Below, piece by piece: positions 24,201 to 33,400 of a DNA stretch of 64,000 bases; the stretch's first letter is position 1; every line of letters starts with the position of its first letter. The translations under genes were made by a program, and so were the position numbers. This DNA comes from Lampris incognitus (taxonomy: Eukaryota > Chordata > Actinopteri > Lampriformes > Lampridae). The notes under the pieces are model-generated. The model was not told the origin of the DNA and did not search any database. It saw nothing but the letters and a program-made list of their open reading frames with translations. The stretch is taken from contig NC_079222.1 in assembly GCF_029633865.1 (NCBI RefSeq), positions 29,264,166-29,328,165 on the forward strand, given 5' to 3'.

Positions 24201-26649
24201 ACTCCTCTCCACTTATCATCCCGCCATGCCCCTCAGATCTGCCAGTTGGAGGCGTCGGGTGGTCTATCTCTATATCATTATCTATATCATTGTAATACTT
24301 AATCGTTTTCCCTTCCTGTGGAGGTAGTTGTGGCACGTGTTTGTTTTCTGTCATTTCTCATTTTGTAAAGCATTTTGGTTCAGAGATGCTTTTGTCCTGA
24401 GATAATGTACATATCAAACCATGACATCCCCCCTCACCCTTCACATCTCTACTTAGATTAAACCAAACAGATGTGAATAGTATGAATAACTTATTCTTCA
24501 TGTACTACTGCACTGTAATTGTGTTTTGGTGTACGTTTGTTTTGCAGGCTTCGTTCAGTTCCTCCAGTATTACTACCAGAGTGGTTGCCTGTACAGGTTG
24601 CGAGCCTTGGGAGAGAGAAATCAGCTCGATCTCACAGTAGGTCAGTTGAATGTCGTCTGTGGTTATAGTCATTCTAGTCCTTACACTCTGTTGCCATCAG
24701 GAAGCCGTGGTGGGTGAAATAGGGTAGAGGTGAGGTTCAGGGGAAGTCGTGGCATACTGTCTCGAGTTACACTTGTCAGATTTGCTGTAGTGTGCCCTGA
24801 TTAAATTCAAATGTCTGATTGTGTTGCACAGCTAACTGAGCTTTTTCAGTAATTTCAGATTATAATGTGTCTTCTTTTATTGCTACAATAACGACCATGC
24901 TAACAAGATTTCTGTGTGCTTGTAGAGGGATTTCAGTCCTGGATGTGGAGAGGTCTAACTTTTCTGTTGCCTTTCCTCTTTTTTGGCCATGTAAGTCTAC
25001 AATTTTGTGTTGCGCAACTTCCGACGCCATCCTGGGTGACATACATACTAGGAATAAGATATCAAACTATGTTTTCGCTATAAGTGTTACATCGATCAGT
25101 GTTACGTTGTGGTTTTCTTGGAAAGTGTGTTTATGAAGACTTCTCACGAAAGGTTGCAAATGCTTGAGTCAAATGTGTTATATTAAAATACTAATACTCA
25201 TGCTGAATACAAGAATGGCATACATGAGGGCGTCCGGGTAGCGTGGCAGTCTATTCCGTTGCCTACCAGCACGGGGCTCGCCGGATCGAGTCCCCGCGTT
25301 ATCTCTGGCTTGGTCGGGCGTCCCTACAGACACAATTGGCCGTGTCTGCGGGTGGGAAGTCGGATATGGGTATGTGTCCTGGTTGCTGAACTAGCGCCTC
25401 CTCTGGTCGGTCAGGGCGCCTGTTCAGAGGGGGGGTGACTCCACATGTATCGGAGGAGGCATGTGGTAGTCTGCAGCCCTCCCCAGATTGGCAGAGGGGG
25501 TGGAGCAGCTACGGCTTGGAAGAGTGGGGTAATTGGCCAAGTACAATTGGGGGGAAGAAAGGGGGAAAATGTTTTAAAAATGGCACACACATGCCAGTTT
25601 GCTAACTTTAATCATCCAGATACCACCAAATATAGTAAAGGAATGTTAATCTTTACCATGGTCACGAGTTGTAAATATACAAATACAAGTGAGAACAGAT
25701 GTCTGAACAAATTAACAACAGCGGTAGTCATTCATAATAAAATTGTGTGCATGCGTGTGTTTAAGAGATTGGGCATTGGAAAGGGGTTTGATTGAATTTG
25801 GCTCCATAATGCCCTTTTGTTGAGAGAATAGAGCAGGACAAAACCTTTAGTGACTTCAGAAGCCAAGTTTGGGCAAGATGCCATCCCATGTCTTGTAGCT
25901 GATTTGTCAGTCTTTCCATTGAATTTTACAGTTTTGGCAACTATACAACTCAGTGACCCTGTTTCAGTTGGCAGGACATGAGGACTGTAAAGAGTGGCAG
26001 GTATGTACCACGGTGCAGCCATACAAACACTATAATAACCCAGTGGCAGGGGCGTGCATTCATTGTGGCGAGTGGGGGCGTTCGCCCCCCCCTCCCATGA
26101 TTGGCAGCAATCATGGAAAAAAGGAAAACAAATTTTAAATGTATAAAAAGTATAAATTATCATAATAAAAAATAGGCCTAACTCATGCAACGTTCCCAGC
26201 AAATAGCTAGGTTATTTATAGGCAGTTCTCTATCTAACCCACCCAGCAGATGGCGTTAGTATATAAATTCTATTAATAATGCTATAATATACCAATGTAC
26301 TGCAATGCCTTTCATTTACAATGTGATTACTTACTAAACAAACGTTAAATATGCCGTGGTTTAACATAGTTTGTTTGCACCCCGCCCCCCCATGAGAGGT
26401 TTATTTCCAATTTGTGTGCACACCCCTGCCCAACGATAAGGTAGTCCTCAATTATTATCGTTATTTTTGATGATGATCAATTTGAGGTTTGCCCACTAAT
26501 ACAATAGCCTTACTTTTTCTTTTTTGTTTTAGGTATTTATGTTGGCACTGACATTTCTTGTCCTGTTCCTGGGGAATTTCCTCACAACATTAAAAGTTGT
26601 GCGTCAAAAAGTTCAGAAAAACCAAGAAAAGGTGAAAAAGAAGGACTGA
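4690..26649 (+). CDS. tmem120b: Transmembrane protein 120B, 12 exons, complete
   Basis: Encodes a 338-residue TMEM120-family protein (human TMEM120B is about 339). The family is multi-pass in the nuclear envelope/ER; TMEM120A and B are linked to adipocyte differentiation, and TMEM120A has an ELOVL-like fold that binds coenzyme A. Coding exons: 4690-4752, 9527-9645, 20643-20759, 20863-20922, 21025-21120, 21222-21311, 21876-21941, 22065-22126, 24548-24640, 24926-24990, 25932-26000, 26533-26649. All junctions are GT-AG and keep frame (1017 nt including TGA). Residues 1-100 are a charged coiled-coil-like N-terminus ([38 protein letters not shown]). Hydrophobic helices follow, with the family signatures [73 protein letters not shown] and [18 protein letters not shown]. 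The Trp and His-His of WWVSHHY, the CoA-pocket region in TMEM120A, are kept. The C-terminus is lysine-rich (KKKD). TMEM120B rather than A is chosen from sequence memory and from the rhof-setd1b neighbours. Confidence 0.95.
4753..6558. other. tmem120b intron 1, 5' part, no feature seen
   Basis: Intronic sequence with simple T and A runs. The first 700 bases still contain scattered CG dinucleotides. I see no exon, repeat family or RNA gene. Confidence 0.5.
6567..6768. mobile_element. hAT-type MITE, nearly perfect palindrome
   Basis: A 202-bp non-autonomous element. It starts CAGGGGTGGGCAAT and ends ATTGCCCAACCCTG, so the terminal inverted repeats differ at one base. The complementarity runs on for about 80 bp per arm (AAAGGGCCAG, GGTGAAGGTTTTT, CCAACCAAGCA against their complements). 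It is flanked by the 8-bp direct duplication GACTAGGA at 6559-6566 and 6769-6776. An 8-bp duplication and CAGGGG ends are the hAT hallmark. It codes for nothing. Confidence 0.88.
6890..7870. repeat. GC-rich unclassified segment in tmem120b intron 1
   Basis: A stretch clearly richer in G and C than the intron around it, with open frames of 97-167 codons in several frames on both strands. This is the pattern of GC-rich non-coding sequence rather than of a gene. It lies just downstream, on the minus strand, of an L1 fragment and may be its 3' untranslated region or a separate repeat. I cannot name the family. Confidence 0.35.
7990..8720 (-). mobile_element. L1 LINE fragment, ORF2 C-terminus and tail
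   Basis: Minus-strand translation gives the end of fish L1 ORF2: [19 protein letters not shown] (8560-8600), then a helical segment ([17 protein letters not shown]) and, after a frame change near 8400, [20 protein letters not shown] and [12 protein letters not shown]. An A-rich tail with AATAAA (minus strand) lies near 8005-8016. It is truncated at its 5' end and frameshifted, so inactive. Confidence 0.8.
8721..9526. other. tmem120b intron 1, 3' part, no feature seen
   Basis: AT-rich intronic sequence up to the exon 2 acceptor (TTTTCAG at 9520-9526). Nothing recognisable. Confidence 0.5.
9895..11512 (-). mobile_element. Tc1/mariner element with IR/DR ends
   Basis: A 1618-bp complete-length Tc1-like element. 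Ends are CAGTGCCTTGCAAAAGTATT (left) and the matching ...GAGGCACTG (right), each flanked by TA (9893-9894 and 11513-11514), the Tc1 target duplication. Each end is a long inverted repeat of about 210 bp carrying two copies of the short motif (outer AAGTATTCAACCCCCTTG, inner near 10090 ATAAGTATTCAACCCCC), the IR/DR arrangement. The transposase between them is broken. Confidence 0.93.
10038..11121 (-). pseudogene. Tc1 transposase, one frameshift and one stop
   Basis: Starts [17 protein letters not shown] at 11121 (minus strand), the usual start of this fish Tc1 group. A helix-turn-helix pair follows ([38 protein letters not shown]), then the DDE domain with [10 protein letters not shown] (first Asp), [13 protein letters not shown] (second Asp) and NPIENRWH (Glu), so the catalytic residues are all visible. 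Two main lesions stop it. One is a one-base insertion after CYQ near 10712, judged against the second copy at 48.4 kb. The other is an in-frame TAA after AWLSN near 10338-10340. The extreme C-terminus also differs from the second copy. Confidence 0.88.
11515..13105. other. tmem120b intron 2 stretch, no feature seen
   Basis: AT-rich intronic sequence. A 117-codon minus-strand open frame at 12725-13078 has no recognisable motif and no supporting splice context. Confidence 0.45.
13115..13458 (+). mobile_element. L2-type LINE 3' fragment
   Basis: 13115-13225 reads as the L2 ORF end: [17 protein letters not shown], then [12 protein letters not shown]. The fragment ends with the conserved L2/CR1-like 3' tail (CGCTTTAGATAAAAGCATCT, GCTAAATGAAAT) near 13420-13452. 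Only the last few hundred bases were inserted or kept. Confidence 0.82.
13460..14430. other. tmem120b intron 2 stretch, no feature seen
   Basis: No repeat family or exon is recognised. Several 60-90 codon open frames overlap on opposite strands and show no motif. Confidence 0.4.
14435..15197 (+). mobile_element. Decayed Tc1-like transposon, second family
   Basis: Plus-strand reading gives a Tc1-like DDE transposase in pieces: [18 protein letters not shown] near 14570, [18 protein letters not shown] near 14660, [11 protein letters not shown] near 14855 (frame-shifted), then [15 protein letters not shown]-like sequence near 14958. The right end GGTGGTCATAATGTTTTGG is the typical terminus of this fish family and runs straight into a (TG)n repeat. 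The left end is not recognisable. Confidence 0.8.
15197..15252. repeat. (TG)n microsatellite
   Basis: About 28 TG units at the terminus of the Tc1-like remnant. Confidence 0.95.
15253..16170. other. tmem120b intron 2 stretch, no feature seen
   Basis: AT-rich intronic sequence without a recognisable element. Confidence 0.45.
16175..16530 (+). mobile_element. L1 LINE ORF2 fragment
   Basis: Plus-strand reading gives [17 protein letters not shown] and [13 protein letters not shown], the region downstream of the reverse transcriptase in L1 ORF2. It is broken by stops and truncated on both sides; the gypsy remnant begins right after it. Confidence 0.72.
16566..18371 (+). mobile_element. Ty3/gypsy retrotransposon, RNase H and integrase remnant
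   Basis: A 5'-truncated pol. 16587-16875 is the RT-RNase H region ([44 protein letters not shown]). 17110-17330 is the integrase zinc-binding part ([20 protein letters not shown]). 17345-17690 is the catalytic core ([20 protein letters not shown], then [12 protein letters not shown] and [16 protein letters not shown] after a frame change at about 17525). 17700-18090 is the C-terminus ([18 protein letters not shown]). A purine run (GAGGGGGAGA) at 18362-18371 is the polypurine tract before the LTR. The RT core, protease and gag are missing; at least two frame breaks. Confidence 0.9.
18372..18535 (+). repeat. 3' LTR of the Ty3/gypsy remnant
   Basis: Starts TGTAATGTATGG directly after the polypurine tract, contains TATATAATGTGG and TTTATTAAAG, and ends near ACATCACA. 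About 160 bp. The right end is placed where LINE sequence resumes; there is no 5' LTR to confirm it. Confidence 0.6.
18604..19434 (-). mobile_element. tRNA-derived SINE, copy 1, itself interrupted
   Basis: Minus-strand copy of the SINE found nine times in this window. It is flanked by an 11-bp duplication CAGAATTGATT (18593-18603 and 19435-19445). The SINE body is 18604-18948 and about 19326-19434. The B-box-like sequence (minus-strand GGTTCAAATCCCC) is near 19370. Between the halves, at about 18949-19325, sits a different repeat. Confidence 0.88.
18949..19325. mobile_element. Repeat inserted inside SINE copy 1
   Basis: About 377 bp breaking the SINE between CGGCCAATT and TGTGTCTGTAGGG. It begins with ATAATAATAA and TTATGTAGCGCTTTTCTAAC, like the L2/Maui 3' ends also seen at 46062 in this window, so it is probably the end of an L2-type LINE in minus orientation. 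Confidence 0.6.
19576..19924. other. tmem120b intron 2 stretch, no feature seen
   Basis: AT-rich intronic sequence with no recognised element. Confidence 0.4.
19925..20331 (+). mobile_element. tRNA-derived SINE, copy 2
   Basis: Plus-strand copy with B-box CGGTTCGAATCCCC near 19979, the internal TGGGTATGTGTCCTGGTCGC and ACATGTATCGG...GGAGGCATGTGG core, ending in CAATTGAGGAGAAAAA. Confidence 0.85.
20352..20450 (-). repeat. tRNA-like SINE head fragment
   Basis: On the minus strand this reads TAGCCGAATGGTTACAG (A-box-like) and, about 35 bases later, GGTTCGATTCC (B-box). The spacing suits a tRNA promoter, but stem pairing is poor and it abuts a SINE tail. I call it the head of another tRNA-derived SINE rather than a tRNA gene. 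Confidence 0.5.
21420..21797 (+). mobile_element. tRNA-derived SINE, copy 3, 5'-truncated
   Basis: Lies in tmem120b intron 6. It starts inside the B-box (CCGTTCGAATCCCC) and runs to GGGGAGAAAAGGGGGG. The first 50 or so bases of the SINE are missing. Confidence 0.85.
22289..22343. repeat. 11-bp minisatellite, five units
   Basis: Five tandem copies of NTATGTTCTAG (first base T, C, A, T, T; the last copy has CCAG) in tmem120b intron 8. Confidence 0.9.
22440..22925 (+). mobile_element. Rex1-like LINE 3' end
   Basis: Contains GCAACATCACTGCAGACCCA, CCCCTCTGGTAGGCGCTACA and the tail AATAAACATGACTCTGATTC repeated as GACTCTGATT. The same 3' unit occurs at 37139, 47250+54721, 55838 and 63221 in this window. 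Family name is my best guess; the repetition itself is certain. Confidence 0.75.
23560..24300 (+). mobile_element. L2-type LINE fragment split by a SINE
   Basis: 23560-23692 reads [20 protein letters not shown], the conserved end of an L2-type ORF, up to IDEKSYYW. Beyond the SINE, 24150-24255 continues with [20 protein letters not shown] and LRSASWRRR. tmem120b intron 8. Confidence 0.78.
23693..24147 (+). mobile_element. tRNA-derived SINE, copy 4
   Basis: Full-length plus-strand copy inside the L2-type fragment, from GGGGCACCCGGATGGTGTGG to GGGGAGAAAATCCCC. AAAAATC(T/C)TA-like sequence on both sides is a possible target duplication. Confidence 0.85.
25227..25578 (+). mobile_element. tRNA-derived SINE, copy 5, internal deletion
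   Basis: In tmem120b intron 10. The left flank AATGGCATACATG (25214-25226) and right flank AATGGCACACACATG (25579-25593) look like a target duplication with small changes. About 90 bases in the middle of the SINE, the part before GACTCCACATGTATCGG, are missing. Confidence 0.87.
26047..26428. mobile_element. Probable hAT-type non-autonomous element
   Basis: In tmem120b intron 11. Left end CAGGGGCGTGCATTC and right end GTGTGCACACCCCTG are imperfect inverted repeats. The adjacent octamers CCCAGTGG and CCCAACGA match only partly, so the duplication is decayed. The interior is AT-rich and non-coding. Confidence 0.55.
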
Positions 26650-27390
26650 GGAAGAGCTCCGTGAGACGTCTCAAACTCCTCAAATGGTCAGTAACTTTGG
26701 AGCAGAACTGTGGCTTACAAAAATTGCCCGACAAGACGGACTACAGCAGGACGACGCTGGAACAACTACTCCTCTCAGGCCTTTGGTGATGACAGCAGCA
26801 ACATCTGGCCAAAGTGTTCAGCGAACGGACTTTTCACTCCTACTGACTTACCATTGTTCTCCCTGCACACTCGCTCACAACACAGAGGTAGTCACCCGAC
26901 AGACGAACCACTGAAACCCTTTACAGTTTGTCACTCGGTGTAGATATAAAGTGAGGAGGCAGATCTTGTTTTACTTGGGTATTACTTTTGTATCACTGCA
27001 TGGATCTGTTGAAGAAGTTCTCCAAACGATATGCAATTATATGAGGGTAGGTAGTAGTGGCGCGTGGCTCGCTACCATCTTGTCAGTCGTTATAAATGTT
27101 AGCCCTTCATCAGCTGGTGCCATTACTGTATTATCTGTCATGCATGAGTCTATGATAATATTGCTTTTGTTTTGTTTTTTTGACTATTTTTCTATGGCTC
27201 CTTCAGAGAGTGGGCCAGAAAACACTATCAGTCCTTACAGATAGTAACCACCATTTATTACGTTACTTTGTGAACTGGGAATCATGATTATCTGACTAAT
27301 TTGCAAGAAGAGAACTGATACATATGTAGTATAACCCCCACTGAGGACTAAAGCTCTTACATTTGAAATAAACCGTTTCCCTGCACCTGA
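26650..27390 (+). other. Probable tmem120b 3' UTR with poly(A) signal
   Basis: Non-coding sequence after the TGA, with a canonical AATAAA at 27367-27372. No transposon is recognised inside it. Small open frames here are not supported. Confidence 0.6.
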
Positions 27391-27484
27391 TGTTGTTTTG
27401 TCAGCAAATCTGAACTTGTATATGGGTTGTTTTTCTAATGCTGTTTACCTTGTTGCTGGCTGGTGGTAAACTGGCTTCATGTTA

Positions 27485-27943
27485 TGGGCATCCGGGTGGA
27501 GTAGCAGTCTATTCTGTTCCCTCCCAACATGGGGATCGCCGGTTCGAATCCCCGTGTTACCCCCGGCTTGGTCGGGCATCCCTATGGACACATTGGCCGT
27601 GTCTGCGGGTGGGAAGCCGGATGTGGGTATGTGTCCTGGCCGCCCCACTAGCGCCTCCTTCGGTCGATCGGGCCACCTGTTCGGCGAGGGAGGGGGAACT
27701 GGGGGGGAGAACAGCGTGATCCTCCCACGCGCTACGTCCCCCAGGCAAAACTCCTCACTGCCAGGTGAGAAGAAGCAGCTGGCGACTCCACATGTATCGG
27801 AGGAGGCATGTGGTAGCCTGCAGCCCTCCCCAGATCAGCAGAGTGGGTGGAGCAGCGAACAGGACAGCGCCCGTCCCGGGAGAGGAGCGGGGTAATTAGT
27901 CGGATACAATTGGGGAGAAAAATGGGGGGGGGGGAATAAAAAA
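27485..27943 (+). mobile_element. tRNA-derived SINE, copy 6
   Basis: Full-length plus-strand copy just past the tmem120b poly(A) signal. It is flanked by TGGCTTCATGTTA (27472-27484) and TGGCTTCTTGTTA (27944-27956), a 13-bp target duplication with one difference. Confidence 0.92.
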
Positions 27944-28322
27944 TGGCTTCTTGTTAACCACACATTTGTTATGGGATAAGTGTTAGTTCTGAAGAAAAAG
28001 TGATGTGTGTAGTTCCAGTTACATGTTGCTGTGTTTCACTGCGAAGGCCTGTGTTGAACAAAATGCTGCTATTTGCACGGGTATTGTAAGATCCTTAGTC
28101 CGGATGACTACAAAAATGTGCTGGATACTTGTTTTTAGAGTTGTCATCAACATTCATTATTCTAATGTGTATCACTTTTCTGAGGCCAAACTCTTGAGCT
28201 TTCGCTTCATTTCATATGTTCAGTGTGGTTTGTGTTTCATACTTGTTCTGTTGTATTGTATTTAAATAAGGATTTTCGTTTCCATGGAAAAATCATGCTT
28301 TCAGATGAACTGATCTTAAGAG

Positions 28323-28705
28323 TCGGCGGCACGGTGGCGCTTTGGTTAGCGCGGTCGCCTCACAGTGAGAAAGTCCTGGATTCGAACCCCAGGAGGTAGT
28401 CCAACCTCAGGGGGGTCGTCCCGGGTCGCCCTCTGTGTGGAGTTTGCATGTTCTCCCCGTGTCTGCGTGGGTTTCCTCCGGGTGCTCCGGTTTCCTCCCA
28501 CAGTCCAAAGACGTGTAGGTCGGGTGAATCGGCCATACTAAATCGTCCCTAGGTGTGAATGTAGGGGCCCTGTGATGGCCTGGTGGCCTGTCCAGGGTGT
28601 CTACCTGCCTGCTGCCCAATGACTGCTGGGATAGGCTCCAGCATCCCCGCGACCCTGTGTAGGATAAGTGGCTTAGACAATGAATGGATGGATGGATGGA
28701 TGAGT
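28323..28705 (+). mobile_element. Second SINE-type repeat, (ATGG)n tail
   Basis: Starts GGCGGCACGGTGGCGC with a tRNA-like head (B-box GGATTCGAACCCC near 28378). The body contains GGAGTTTGCATGTTCTCCCC and GGTTTCCTCCCACAGTCCAA, and it ends ATGGATGGATGGATGG. This is a very common fish repeat, related to the copies at 32.1-32.9 kb and 45.5 kb. Confidence 0.8.
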
Positions 28706-30060
28706 GGAGTAGTGACAGGGCCTTATCCACTATGTAGCCTATCACAGTTCACATGTGTTGTTTGTTGAAAATCCAAAAACTGTAGTGGTAGTGTATTCCT
28801 CCTCTCTCAGAATATGTTCTGCTCTTTCAGAGAACCACCGCTCGTGTATCACTTCTAATGGCTGAAACTGAACCCTACTGAGTTGCAGACCAAACTGTTA
28901 CATTTGATAAGAGCTGCCACAACGCACAAAACATCTTTATTTTCTCGTTTATACAATGTAGCCGATCTGACAACATTAACATGTTTATTATGGGTCATTA
29001 AGTTCAAGACTGTAACCTGTGCCTGAACATGAACATGATCATTAAAGAGACGACAGTTTTACATTCTCTGTACATTACTGTAAATAATGAAAATAAAAAA
29101 AACTAGGTTAAAGGTAATTCTTGTACATGAAATTATTTTTTATCGTCAAGATTATATGCCAACCATTTTTTTGTAAATAGATATTTACTTTCGTACCTGT
29201 GAATTTATGTCAGAACTGTGACCACTAGTTGAGGCGTTAAGCGATACCACATTCAAACACTAGTGGGCGTTGCTAGTCAAGACAAAACCCACTAGTGAAA
29301 AACAATCGCCTAAGGAAATCCAGTCCAGTGTGTTCCCTTAACGAACCTCATAGCTTTGCAGAAATATTGGTTTGTGCGTTTACCTATACGGAAAAAATGC
29401 TGCATACAGTACATTTTATTTTCTCAACAACGTCGGACTGATGAAAACACCAGCAGGCTAAAGCTGTTACAGGAACCGTATTCTCAAAATGAGCATTTCC
29501 CTGTGCTGACGATGCAGGTGTTTGCCCAACGAGGTCAAGACACCAAAATTAAATGTGTCTATTTCATTCAAACATTCATTTTGCTGTAGATCAAATTCAT
29601 TCAAGATACACCTCATTTAAGGTACAGCCTATTAAAAACAAAAACAACATGAAGCAATGCTTTGTCCTTAGGTCTCGTTTATGTCATTTCTTAAATAAAT
29701 AGAAAACATTCATTTACTCGTGAAACGTTTCCATGCAGGTAATCAAAGCCTGTGACAGAAAAAAAGTCCAATTTTGAACCACAGATCAAAATCTACCGGT
29801 TTTATCAAAATATGATCTATGAGTCTCTCGTGTTGAAAAGCGCTATATAAAATGCAGCCTGATCGATGGATTGATCTGGAACATGTCCCCTGCCTGTGTC
29901 AGGGGGACATGGTGCACCGCTCTTTCAAACGGGTTTCTGAAACAGAGTTATCGTCTTGTGACTGAGTGGAGATGTGTTGGTTTAGGAAGGTCGTCTTTTC
30001 CAGTTTCCCAGATGACGTCCCCCACCACCACCGGTCCTCGGCATCACCGAGTCCACTCGA
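28706..30060. other. Convergent tmem120b/rhof interval, no gene seen
   Basis: AT-rich sequence. Minus-strand AATAAA signals at 28936-28941 and 29415-29420 (read as TTTATT on the plus strand) could end the rhof transcript. Nothing else recognised. Confidence 0.45.
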
Positions 30061-30066
30061 CGTCAC

Positions 30067-30372
30067 ATTGAATGTTCGAAGAAGGTTGAATCGGTTCAGC
30101 TGGATACAACGACAGAACTGGAGGAGGAGGGGGGGGGGCTAAGAGTACATCTGTCGCCATCTTGCAATGCTGTGAGTGAATAGTACCCATGGCCATTGTG
30201 ACTCGTTAATGGTCACGTCCTTATTTGCATTTGAAACCGATCGTTGGTTCCGGCCGTTACGCAGCGGTGTTGTTTATAAGGGTGGGGATACCTTCAGGTC
30301 ACGTACACGAGTGATGAAACGTTTCTGTCGACAAACGTTGTATCCCGATGAACCGGTTCAACCTTCTTTTTT
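30067..30372. mobile_element. Penelope-type foldback fragment
   Basis: Begins CGAAGAAGGTTGAATCGGTT and ends ACCGGTTCAACCTTC, so its ends are complementary. The interior (AGAGTACATCTGTCGCCATC, TTAATGGTCACGTCC, TATTTGCAT) matches the Penelope-like element end at 51.9-52.2 kb. It lies 45 bp from the rhof stop codon, on its 3' side, so it would fall inside the rhof 3' UTR. Confidence 0.75.
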
Positions 30373-30417
30373 GATTTTCTTACCTGCATTATTGAGCATG
30401 CGTCAAAGCGCGTGACG

Positions 30418-33400
30418 TCAAAAGATGACGCAATTCCTCTTCCTGCTAGAGTGCTGCGCTTTACGGCAGGCTACCAGAGCTCTTTTTGCGGCTTCCCTAA
30501 AAATGTCCTCCACGTTCTCTTGATATTTAGAGGAGCACTCCAGATAAAGGTCGGCGTTCATCCGCTGTCGAGTCTCCTCTCCCTGTGTACCCAACCACAT
30601 GTCATTAAAACTGGGGGTATAAATATGTAAGGGTAGAGGAACACATAGTATACCACTTTTTCTTTTAAGGTGCACATTGTACTGAAATAAATGTTGGAAG
30701 TCTGAACTCAAATCAGAATTAATGTTAACAACTTATTACACATAGTGATACAGCTGAAATTATTAATAATCAGTTTTTTCAGGAGGATTTTTTTCCTCTT
30801 GCAAATTGTTCTGGACAATATTACATCAAACAAAATGCTTGTTGTCATACATTTGTAGGGCATCTGAACACTTTATTTAGTTACCTGTAAGTAGGTTATT
30901 GGAGTCTGATCCATGGCTTTAAGCTTCCTTATACACTCTTTATCCTTCCTAAGATCAGTCTTGCAACCAATCAGGATGATTGGGATGTCCTGACAGAAGT
31001 GCTTCACCTCTGGATACCACTGGTAGAAAATGCAACAACAAAAAAATTAATGCAGATTTCTTGAATTTATTCAATTTGCCAACTGCTGAAATTATCATTT
31101 TTTATTATATTTTCTTTTAAAATTACAACATCATCCTGAGCTACACTCGGTCACTTATAGAAAAGGGATCTTCATCCAATGTTCATCCAAAAAGGATCTT
31201 CATCCAATGTGCAGAACTCGGGAATTTGCCTCCAGCATGTTTCAACAATATGCAAATGTGTTGTTGTTAAATGCTACTAGTAATGCACCTACGCAATGTC
31301 GGTGAGCATTTGTTAAACAAAACCCATTGCACACTACACACCTTACGCCAAGGAACAAAATAATCTCCACATCTCATACTCAAGTTTTGGCTGTGCACAG
31401 GTTAAGTTAGTTAAAGGTAATAGTCTTGTGTCAGCTACGTTGTTTTACATCGTTTGTCGTGTCCTTTTGTTTGCTTTTCTGGTGTTCACAGGCGGGCCGC
31501 GCCGTTGTTTGCATTCTTCCCAGTAAGGCAGAGTTCAAGTGTACCTGCTAGTTTACTTTTGACAACTATATCTGCACTGATTCTCTGTTCATACCTGAAT
31601 CACATACCAATTACACTGAAAAGAATGCGAGAATGTATTACACTTTGACAATAATTTTCAGACTACATTGCTATATGAACACCTAGCATCAAATCTGCTG
31701 GTATAAACGCTAAAAGCTTGTTCACAGACGTTCGCTTGGCTTCATGCTGCGAGAGCAACAACTGAGTCACCTGGCGTGGCCAAGGAGTCACCATTACCTT
31801 GATCAAGACGTTCTCGAAGCTGGTAGGGTTGGTCACATCATAGCAGACCAAAATCAGGTTGGCTTCCTGGTACGAGAGAGGCCTTAATCGGTCATAGTCT
31901 TCCTGCCCTATGAGAAATAACATGCATTTTTTTTCTTTTGGAGGGGGGGGGTTGTGTGGTTTTAATGAAATTTGATTTCACTTGAAATTTGTGGTAAATC
32001 AGTACACGTCCTACTGCAGGAGGCACGGTTAGATGGATGTTATCATCGGTCACTGGGGGAAGATGGTGGTTAGATGCAGAAGAAGTAAGCCATTATATTC
32101 TGTCATTGTAAGGTTACAAGGAAATTCATCTTCTGCATGTAACCCATCCTATTGTGTAGGAGCAGTGGGCAGCTGGGGACCAACTCCAGTTCTTTCCATC
32201 GCCTTGCTCAGGGGCACAGACAGGCGTATTAACCCTAACATGCATGTCTGTTTTTTTTCTTTTGGGTTTTCCCCCTTTTTCTCCCCAATTGTATCTGGCC
32301 AATTACCCCACTGGTCGCTGCTCCGCCCCCTCTGCCGATCCGGGGAGGGCTGCAGACTACCACATCCCTCCTCCGATACATGTGGAGTCGCCAGCTGCTT
32401 CTTTTCACCTGACAACGAGGAGTTTCGCCAGGGGGATGCAGTGCGTGGGAGGATCACGCTATTCCTTCCAGTCCCCCCCCCTGAACAGGCACCCCGACCA
32501 ACCAGAGGTTGGCGCTAGTGCAGCGACCAGGACACACACCCACAACCAGCTTCCCACCTGCAGACCCAGTGAATTGTGTCTGTCGGGACACCCGACCAAG
32601 CCTGAGGTAACACGGGGATTCCAGCTGGCGACCTCCGTGTTGGTAGGCAACGGAATAGACTGCCACACCACCCGGACGCCCCGTATGTCTTTTTGATGGT
32701 GGGGGGAAACCAGAGCACCCAGAGTAAACCCACGCAGACCCGGGGAGAACATGCAAACTCCACACAGAAAAGGGCCTGGGACAGCCTGGGGTTCAAACCC
32801 AGGACCTTCTTGCTGTGAGGCAACAGTGCTAACCACTGGGCCACCATGCCGTCCACATAACAAGAGGATGAACGTTAAAGAATTTTAATATTTAAGTAAA
32901 TTTAAGTTGTTAATGAGTACTAAGTTGAAATTTTTCACTTTTACATTCTAGAGGTGAAAGCAAAATGCCTATTAGGCAGTTGAGAGCAATGTCAAGCAAC
33001 ACTCATGCCTGAAGCAACGTGATGCTGTCTTGGAGTAGATGTGTAAAACCACATCCGGGTGCGAACTTCCCTTTGCATCAGCAAGCAGCCTTGCTGCAAG
33101 TGCACAACGATAAGCAGCTTATTGTGAGGGCACAGGGAAGATGCCATTGTTATCTTGGATAACAAATTATTCCACAAGCAGTAGTTGTTTGAATGTGGTG
33201 TCTAGTTCAACATGGAAGACGAGGGTGTCGGGGACATCTTGGTCTGTCAATCACGTGGTCGTGACAGTTCTCTGAAAATCTTTTTGACACACCCTTCCCT
33301 GAGCTTATGCAGTGACCGAAGGAAAAATTTTTTTATTTGCCTATCTAATTATAGGTATATATATTTATTTATATATTTAACTATTATACCTATTAACTTA

